Assembly (NCBI GenBank): GCA_017428585.1
Contig: JAFRQN010000152.1
Coordinates: 1 to 6,234 of the forward strand
DNA: 6,234 bases
Source: Bacteroidota bacterium
GTDB lineage: Bacteria > Bacteroidota > Ignavibacteria > Kapaibacteriales > UBA2268
Direction: 5' to 3'
A program made the position numbers and the translations under genes. Positions 1-5,007 of the stretch are shown piece by piece. How positions within the stretch are numbered: the stretch's first letter is position 1; every line of letters starts with the position of its first letter. The notes under the pieces were generated by a model that was not told the DNA's origin, did no database searches, and worked only from the letters and a program-made list of their open reading frames with translations.

Positions 1-141
1 CAATTTTTATACCCAACCTTAGATGACTGCTGTGGATATCAGTTAAGACATTTTGAAAATTCAAATTCAGTATGTATTAATGAAATAAGAGAGATTGTAG
101 TAGGTCGTACACAAGATATAGAAAGTTATGGAGTTAAAATA
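1..141. repeat. Terminal direct repeat, left copy (identical to 6094-6234)
   Basis: All 141 bases match 6094-6234 without a mismatch, and the reading frame passes through the junction unbroken. A 141-base exact end overlap equals the default largest k-mer of a common metagenome assembler (MEGAHIT), so this is most simply the closure overlap of a looped contig, leaving 6,093 unique bases. It is not a biological terminal repeat unless reads show otherwise. Confidence 0.95.
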
Positions 142-1866
142 GACTGGTATGATGAGAATGATTCATTATTGGAGTCAAATAATAATATCTTTAATTTTCA
201 AGATTATAAAAAAAATATAACATGTTATCCATTCTATGATTTTGTTTTACGAGCTCATATTGAGAAAGAATTTAACAATCAAGGTAATCTGGACACAGTT
301 AGAGAAGATTTATATTTTCATATAAATTTGAAAAACAATTATTTTGCTATAAATGATACTAATTGTACTAACATAGGAGATGACATATATTGTTTTAGTG
401 CAAGTTCTTCTAAATTAGATACTATATTGCTTCCGCTGGGTAGTAGTGGCTGCAATTATGAAATTATTGATGTAGATAGCAATAAATATGATACTATACC
501 ATATTTAAATAATAGAGAATTATGTTTTAGATTAAAAGAAAATTTAGATACTTGTGAGACTGAATTTGGAATAAGAAGAGTCTGTGATGGTTGTGCAGAT
601 AGTGTAAGAATTAAATTAAATATTTATAATAATAATATTTCATCGAATGATATACGCATACTTAAAAGCTGTTTTGGACCAAAAATACAAATAAATGAAG
701 GTACTTGTTCGGATTCATTGTTAAATTATAAATTAAAATTTAATAATGGTACTTCTATTCCAATAATAGATAATTACCTACCGATAGATACAAATAATTA
801 CGAGGAAGAGTGTTGGTTTGAAATTTACAATAAATATACAAATGCTAAATTAGATTCTATATATTTTAGTAATTTAGTTGGATATGATGATTTATTCCCA
901 TTTTATCAAGAAAGTCCAACAATAACAAAATTAGACCGCAGCGGCGAACAGGAAGATATATGTAATTATGTTGTATCATGTAAATTATTATCTACTTTAG
1001 ATACATCAAAATATGAAATCACTTCTGAAATATATGGTAATAGAACTACATTATATACTAACAGTAATTTAGAAATACTGGATACAATTCAAGTTCAGTG
1101 TATTGATGGTTCTCCAATTGAATATATTTTAAATATAACATGTAAAGCAGATAGTCTTTTCCCATCTATAGATGCTTGTACAGATACATTAATTTTAATG
1201 TGTTCTTGTAATGGCTGTGATTACTGTGATGCCTTTGATGATAAAATACATATAAATATAGCAAGAGATTCAGCTGGTGTTTTAATTGATTTAGGGAACA
1301 AGAACGGTTATGGGACAAGGGGACGTTACTGCAAATTTAGAGTTAATATTGATGATTATTTGGGTTGTGATAATTCAGGCGGCCGTATATTGCTTCAATA
1401 TCCTAATAATGGACATGGTGAGTGGTTATTTCCTATTAATTTATACAGCTTGGTATATCAAGTAGCTGGAAGTAATGGTTTAGGCGGAGAACTGTATGAA
1501 TATGTTCAAGATACAATAAGAATATCGTATATAACTCCTCAAGGAGATACCTGCTACAAAGAACAACCGGTATATTGTGAATGTTATGCTGGAGTTGATT
1601 TAGAAATACGACCAAATGCTTATCCAGAACTGCCTACTGTATGTTCTTATACTGTAAAAGAAATGGAAACTGGCGGCATTACATTTCTTTTAAAAGATAT
1701 TCAAGGCAGCGTAGTTCAAATATTAGGACAGCTTGATGCTAATAGTTCTCCTGTAGGTGATATTCCAATAAATACAACTCTTTTACCAAGTGGTGTATAT
1801 TTTGTATCAGCAGAAAAGAATGGAATAGTTGTTTCATATAATACAGTTCAATTTATTAAACAATAA
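1..1866 (+). CDS. Secreted lectin-domain protein, C-terminal part: cysteine-rich modules and T9SS-like sorting domain
   Basis: Frame 1 is open from the first base to TAA at 1864-1866 and is the continuation of the gene starting at 5008; bases 1-141 duplicate its codons at 6094-6234. The TTG at 169 is an internal codon, not a start. Residues are numbered for the joined 983-residue protein. About 365-890 is cysteine-rich (37 Cys in the whole protein) and seems to hold three beta-rich modules of about 190 residues. Their boundaries carry paired cysteines near 372-373, 557/560 and 763-771; boundaries two and three, and the end of module three (C880, C888, C890), share a D-x-C, 7-9 residues, clustered-Cys pattern. 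Residues about 895-983 resemble a T9SS type A C-terminal signal: DIQG at 928-931, then LPSGVYF at 957-963, ending FIKQ. The expected fate is Sec export, T9SS passage across the outer membrane and surface attachment. It is the first gene of the operon, 13 bases before the next. Confidence 0.85.
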   Translation, partial: QFLYPTLDDCCGYQLRHFENSNSVCINEIREIVVGRTQDIESYGVKIDWYDENDSLLESNNNIFNFQDYKKNITCYPFYDFVLRAHIEKEFNNQGNLDTVREDLYFHINLKNNYFAINDTNCTNIGDDIYCFSASSSKLDTILLPLGSSGCNYEIIDVDSNKYDTIPYLNNRELCFRLKENLDTCETEFGIRRVCDGCADSVRIKLNIYNNNISSNDIRILKSCFGPKIQINEGTCSDSLLNYKLKFNNGTSIPIIDNYLPIDTNNYEEECWFEIYNKYTNAKLDSIYFSNLVGYDDLFPFYQESPTITKLDRSGEQEDICNYVVSCKLLSTLDTSKYEITSEIYGNRTTLYTNSNLEILDTIQVQCIDGSPIEYILNITCKADSLFPSIDACTDTLILMCSCNGCDYCDAFDDKIHINIARDSAGVLIDLGNKNGYGTRGRYCKFRVNIDDYLGCDNSGGRILLQYPNNGHGEWLFPINLYSLVYQVAGSNGLGGELYEYVQDTIRISYITPQGDTCYKEQPVYCECYAGVDLEIRPNAYPELPTVCSYTVKEMETGGITFLLKDIQGSVVQILGQLDANSSPVGDIPINTTLLPSGVYFVSAEKNGIVVSYNTVQFIKQ

Positions 1867-1870
1867 AGGA
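1867..1870 (+). promoter_or_regulatory. Shine-Dalgarno-like site fixing the start at 1880
   Basis: AGGA directly after the lectin stop codon, nine bases before ATG 1880. Together with the lipoprotein signal that begins there, it supports 1880 over the upstream ATG at 1829. Similar sites occur before the next two genes (AGGA at 2884-2887, AGGGA at 3771-3775), but none is evident before the lectin start at 5008. Confidence 0.7.
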
Positions 1871-1879
1871 ATAATAATT

Positions 1880-2893
1880 ATGAGATGTAACAAAATAAAG
1901 ATATCAATTTTTTTACTATTATTGATATTATTTACAAGTTGTAATGAAACAGAGAATGAAGTAATATTAGATAGAAAACAAATAGATGAAAATACGCTTG
2001 AATTTAATGTAGACGGCATAACATTTAGAATGAAGCATGTCCTGCCAGGAAATGCTTATTTAGGTTTGCAAAATAAAGATCCTTATTCATTCAACTATAT
2101 TAATTATCCTGAAAATTCCTGGTTTATTAATAATTTCTTGTATTTGTATCATGTAATATTTACATACGATTTTTGGATAGCGGAAACAGAAGTAACGCAG
2201 GAATTATGGGAAAAGGTAATGGGCTATAATAATAGTTATTTTAAGGAACCAAAAAATCCAGTTGAGAATATTAATTTCTATGAAATAGCTACTTTTTTTA
2301 TGAAATTAAATAATATATTTAATTATGAACCTACTTATGTATTATCATCTTCTCGTTTAGCAGTTTGGGATAAAGTTCCAGAGTCAGGCGAAGTATTCAA
2401 GTTCAACTATAGGAGGGGATTCCGACTTCCGTTAGATTATGAATGGGAATATACAGCACGCGGCGGTCAGTATTTAGATGAAAATGAATATTTATATGCA
2501 GGAAGCAATATAGACGATATAGCCTGGTATCAAAATAATTCTAATAATACTACACATACTGTTGGACAGAAAAAGGCAAATAAATTAGGACTCTATGATA
2601 TGACAGGCAATGTTTTTGAGTTTACCAATACTTGTGCTAAATATCATTTGACTCCAGAACCACTAAATGAAATAGGGTATTATGTAAATCCTTTATTATA
2701 TATATATAAGGATAGTTATATAGAGGGTCAATATCAAAGAATATGTGGTGGTGCTTATAATAGCGATACATCTAAATGTTTTTTAGCTTATCGTATTAAT
2801 CGTAATGGGAATACAATATATATGAATCAATCTGAAAAATCAAGTATATGTGGTTTTAGAATTTTATTGATAAATTCAAATATAGGAAGATAA
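1880..2893 (+). CDS. Lipoprotein with FGE/SUMF1-like (C-type-lectin-like) domain, paralog 1, probably non-catalytic
   Basis: 337 residues. The start at 1880 is chosen because it gives a clean lipoprotein signal (long Leu/Ile core, lipobox FTSC, lipidated Cys21) and has AGGA nine bases upstream; a longer ATG at 1829 would bury that signal and overlap the lectin gene. The mature N-terminus is short and rich in Asn and Glu. The FGE-sulfatase-type domain runs from about 45 to the end: FRMKHV (49-54), WIAETEVTQ (99-107), RLPLDYEWEY (182-191), ARGG, YDMTGNV (239-245) and a terminal GFRILL. It is the most diverged of the three: PLDYEWEY replaces the usual PTEAEWEY, and VFEF replaces the usual V-x-EW. 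At the FGE active site the first Cys aligns with Ser295 and only the second, Cys300, remains, so formylglycine formation is unlikely. An insertion (about 150-180) precedes RLP, as in paralog 3. It lacks the DinB-type part of EgtB. Role inferred: envelope-anchored binding or structural partner of the lectin. Confidence 0.85.
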   Translation: MRCNKIKISIFLLLLILFTSCNETENEVILDRKQIDENTLEFNVDGITFRMKHVLPGNAYLGLQNKDPYSFNYINYPENSWFINNFLYLYHVIFTYDFWIAETEVTQELWEKVMGYNNSYFKEPKNPVENINFYEIATFFMKLNNIFNYEPTYVLSSSRLAVWDKVPESGEVFKFNYRRGFRLPLDYEWEYTARGGQYLDENEYLYAGSNIDDIAWYQNNSNNTTHTVGQKKANKLGLYDMTGNVFEFTNTCAKYHLTPEPLNEIGYYVNPLLYIYKDSYIEGQYQRICGGAYNSDTSKCFLAYRINRNGNTIYMNQSEKSSICGFRILLINSNIGR

Positions 2894-2896
2894 ATA

Positions 2897-3769
2897 ATGA
2901 TATATAATTTAAAAATAATATTATTAGTATTTATTTCTTTATTTTTTATTATAGGTTGTAATGAGAATGAAAATAATGTTATAGTTAATATAGATACAGA
3001 TACAAGAGAAATAAAGGTTGGGGATGTAAAATTTAAGATGAAATATGTAAAGGCAGGTACATTTTATATGGGGGCACAATCATTAGACAGTAATGGAATA
3101 AATTATGATAAATATGGAGATGATTATTCAACAGTTCATCAAGTTACATTAACAAAAAATTATTGGATAGGAGAAACAGAAGTTACTAATGCTTTGTGGG
3201 AAGCAGTAATGGGGAAAGAGAATAATCCAAGCAGATATATTAATAGTAGTTTATATCCTGTAAATTTTATTACCTATTATAAAGCAAATGAATTTATAGA
3301 ACAATTGAATAAAAAAACAGGCTTAAAATTTCGACTGCCAACAGAAGCAGAATGGGAATATGCAGCCAAAGGAGGTCATAAATCCAATGGTTTCAAACGT
3401 TATTCTGGAAGCGATAATTTAGATGAAGTAGGTTGGTATAAGGGGAACAAGCTTTCAACTTCAGTTCAGAAGGCAGCTCAGAAAAAACCAAATGAATTAG
3501 GTCTATATGATATGAGCGGAAATGTAGCAGAATGGTGTTTAGGAAAATTTATTATATCGGATGGTTCACCAGTAGTAGATCCATTAGAAATAATGATAGA
3601 TGATATTTATCCATTTAGTTTGCGTGGCGGCAATATGGATGCGGAAGAAACTTATTGTACTGTATTTAAAAGGTTCCCAACAAATGGAGCACCAGAAAAT
3701 GAGAGCCCATTCATGTCTAATGGAAAAAAGAATGGACTTCGATTAGTTTTAGAAGATAATATTAAATAA
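2897..3769 (+). CDS. Lipoprotein with FGE/SUMF1-like domain, paralog 2, probably non-catalytic
   Basis: 290 residues, ATG three bases after the previous stop, with AGGA nine bases upstream inside the end of that gene, so the two are surely co-transcribed. The lipoprotein signal has an Ile/Phe/Leu-rich core and lipobox IIGC with lipidated Cys21, followed by an Asn/Glu tract. It is the most compact and canonical paralog: FKMKYV (46-51), a GTFYMG turn, WIGETEVT (90-97), FRLPTEAEWEYAAKGG (145-160), YSGS, KKPNELGLYDMSGNVAEWC (ending at Cys214), RGGN (243-246) and GLRLVL near the C-terminus. It lacks the roughly 35-40-residue insertion that paralogs 1 and 3 carry before RLP. The catalytic Cys pair of FGE aligns with Ala249 and Cys254, so copper-dependent oxidation is not expected. 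The T9SS lipoproteins GldJ and GldK also use this fold but are much longer, so neither name is given. Confidence 0.88.
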   Translation: MIYNLKIILLVFISLFFIIGCNENENNVIVNIDTDTREIKVGDVKFKMKYVKAGTFYMGAQSLDSNGINYDKYGDDYSTVHQVTLTKNYWIGETEVTNALWEAVMGKENNPSRYINSSLYPVNFITYYKANEFIEQLNKKTGLKFRLPTEAEWEYAAKGGHKSNGFKRYSGSDNLDEVGWYKGNKLSTSVQKAAQKKPNELGLYDMSGNVAEWCLGKFIISDGSPVVDPLEIMIDDIYPFSLRGGNMDAEETYCTVFKRFPTNGAPENESPFMSNGKKNGLRLVLEDNIK

Positions 3770-3781
3770 AAGGGATATTTT

Positions 3782-4783
3782 ATGAAAATAAAAAAATTAT
3801 TATGCTGCATTACTATATTTATATCTGTTATATTTTTATATAGCTGTGATAATACAGATCCCATTACAGATAATAATACTTTAAGTTTTGAATTTGATGG
3901 AATAAAGTTTAATATGAAGTATGTAGAACATGGAAGCTTTGTAATGGGTGAAGCAGCAGAAGACGTTGTTAATTTAGATACTTGTTATAGATATACACTT
4001 AATGATGTACTTGTTGGTATCGATCCTTTTGATACACCAGAACATGAGGTTGTACTTACAAAAGATTACTGGATAGGTGAAACAGAAGTTACTCAAGCAT
4101 TATATAAAGTAATTATGGAGGGTAACAAAAATGGTTTTAGTTCAACACCAAGTTTTTATTCAGTTAATGAACAAGGTACATATAAAGATCCTCACAATTG
4201 GCCGGTAGATAGAGTTTCATGGATAAGTATGATGGTGTTTTGCAATAGATTAAGTATAAAACTTGGAATGGAGCCAGTATATTCCATAGACGGTATATAT
4301 AATCCTGATGAATGGGGTGATTTAGAAGCAAAAATAACAAATATACTCAGACCATACGATGCCTATATATTAGTGAAAATGGATTTAAATAAGAAAGGTT
4401 TTCGTCTTCCAACGGAAGCAGAATGGGAATATGCAGCCCGTGGAGGAAATAAAACATCATATAAAACATATAGTGGCAGTAATAATGTTTTTGAAGTATG
4501 TAATTATTTTTCAGAAACAACTTATCCAGTTAGATCAAAAAAGCCTAATGAATTAGGTATATATGACATGACAGGCAATGTAAGCGAGTTATGTTATGAT
4601 TTAGTCAGAAAATATACAGAGGAATTAGCAATAGATCCAGTTCATGCAGGAGCTGGCGAACACATTGTACGAGGACAAATTAGGGATGATTTTTATCATA
4701 TTACAAGCCGAGGTATATTTTTGGATAATGCAAGAACGTATGTACATTGTTGTGGTGCAAGAATAGTCCTACAAAATAACTAA
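3782..4783 (+). CDS. Lipoprotein with FGE/SUMF1-like domain, paralog 3, probably non-catalytic
   Basis: 333 residues. ATG lies 12 bases after the previous stop with AGGGA six bases upstream. The signal sequence ends in lipobox LYSC (lipidated Cys22); two further cysteines, 8 and 9, lie inside the hydrophobic core. Domain landmarks are FNMKYV (43-48), GSFVMG, WIGETEVTQ (97-105), WPVDRVSW, EPVYSIDG, GFRLPTEAEWEYAARGG (206-222), YSGS, KKPNELGIYDMTGNVSELC (ending at Cys271), RGQ (297-299) and GARIVL near the end. About 45 extra residues sit between EPVY and RLP. The C-terminal part has lost the active-site signature altogether: Asp303 and Thr308 occupy the places of the two FGE cysteines, and RGQ replaces RGG. 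Catalysis is therefore least likely here. It is the last gene of the operon; a terminator follows 20 bases after the stop. Confidence 0.87.
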   Translation: MKIKKLLCCITIFISVIFLYSCDNTDPITDNNTLSFEFDGIKFNMKYVEHGSFVMGEAAEDVVNLDTCYRYTLNDVLVGIDPFDTPEHEVVLTKDYWIGETEVTQALYKVIMEGNKNGFSSTPSFYSVNEQGTYKDPHNWPVDRVSWISMMVFCNRLSIKLGMEPVYSIDGIYNPDEWGDLEAKITNILRPYDAYILVKMDLNKKGFRLPTEAEWEYAARGGNKTSYKTYSGSNNVFEVCNYFSETTYPVRSKKPNELGIYDMTGNVSELCYDLVRKYTEELAIDPVHAGAGEHIVRGQIRDDFYHITSRGIFLDNARTYVHCCGARIVLQNN

Positions 4784-4803
4784 ATAAGAAAATAATAATA
4801 TAT

Positions 4804-4845
4804 AAAATCAATAAAGCATGATTATATCATCTTTATTGATTTTTT
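4804..4845 (+). terminator. Intrinsic terminator after the operon
   Basis: A perfect 13-bp stem (4804-4816 with 4831-4843) is followed by a run of T at 4840-4845. The 14-base loop folds again: after one unpaired C at 4817, 4818-4822 pairs with 4826-4830 around a three-base TAT loop, making one long bulged hairpin. It starts 20 bases after the stop of the third lipoprotein gene and is the only strong terminator in the loop. Confidence 0.85.
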
Positions 4846-4874
4846 ATATGCTTTAAGCTCTGTATCTATATACT

Positions 4875-4900
4875 AAATATTTTATATTAAATATTTTTTT
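4875..4900 (+). terminator. Possible weak second terminator hairpin
   Basis: An A/T-only 8-bp stem (4875-4882 with 4889-4896, each arm AAATATTT) with a six-base loop runs into seven T at 4894-4900. It has no G-C pair, so it would be weak. It may instead be chance structure in A/T-rich DNA, since the same bases also form a 10-bp direct repeat (4874-4883 and 4888-4897). Confidence 0.25.
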
Positions 4901-4912
4901 CAGTAAAATGTT

Positions 4913-4966
4913 TATAAAAATTTTGTTATAAATAAAAATTTTGTTATAAATAAAAATTTTGTTATA
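4913..4966. repeat. Three tandem 18-bp repeats upstream of the lectin gene
   Basis: Copies lie at 4913-4930, 4931-4948 and 4949-4966. Copies two and three are identical; copy one differs only in its first base. Each carries an AAAAATTTT tract, which tends to bend DNA, followed by GTTATA. The array ends about 40 bases before the lectin start and supplies the likely promoter hexamers. It could be a regulator-binding array, a promoter element multiplied by slippage, or, if the loop is a real replicon, an iteron-like array. No replication protein is encoded to support the last option. Confidence 0.9.
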
Positions 4967-4968
4967 TT
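4941..4968 (+). promoter_or_regulatory. Candidate promoter of the lectin-lipoprotein operon
   Basis: TTGTTA (4941-4946) and TATATT (4963-4968) are separated by 16 bases and resemble sigma-70-type boxes. Transcription would start near 4975, leaving a leader of about 30 bases before ATG at 5008. One repeat unit upstream there is an equivalent pair, TTGTTA (4923-4928) and TATAAA (4945-4950). No good match to the Bacteroidota -7 box (TAnnTTTG) was seen, so the assignment is tentative. It lies in the only sizeable non-coding gap (4784-5007, 224 bases). Confidence 0.42.
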
Positions 4969-5007
4969 GTAAAAAAATTGTGTAACATTAAACATCGGTA
5001 ATAGTAT

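Noticed and set aside
1..141. True biological terminal repeat of a linear phage or element
   Set aside because: The repeat lies inside a coding frame that continues seamlessly across it, there are no phage or transposition genes, and its length equals a common assembly k-mer.
169..1866. A separate gene starting at TTG 169
   Set aside because: The frame is open from base 1, joins in frame to the gene starting at 5008 through the end overlap, and has no signal peptide or start context at 169.
1829..1882. Upstream ATG at 1829 as start of the first lipoprotein gene
   Set aside because: It would overlap the lectin gene, place 17 residues before a good lipoprotein signal, and ignore the AGGA site placed for ATG 1880.
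1834..2019. Minus-strand open frame of 61 residues
   Set aside because: It lies opposite the lectin end and the lipoprotein start; its composition mirrors A/T-rich coding DNA, and no independent promoter or start site is seen.
3652..3864. Minus-strand open frame of 70 residues
   Set aside because: It overlaps two well-supported plus-strand genes antisense and shows no recognisable domain.
1880..4783. Annotation of the lipoproteins as GldJ/GldK, EgtB, PvdO or true FGE
   Set aside because: Lengths of 290-337 residues are too short for GldJ/GldK, there is no DinB-like domain for EgtB, no pyoverdine context for PvdO, and no catalytic cysteine pair for FGE.
4913..4966. CRISPR array
   Set aside because: The 18-bp units are directly adjacent with no spacers, and there are no cas genes.
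4784..5007. A small RNA gene, tRNA or riboswitch in the intergenic region
   Set aside because: Beyond the terminator, the weak second hairpin and the 18-bp repeats there is no cloverleaf or conserved riboswitch-like core; the sequence is almost pure A/T.
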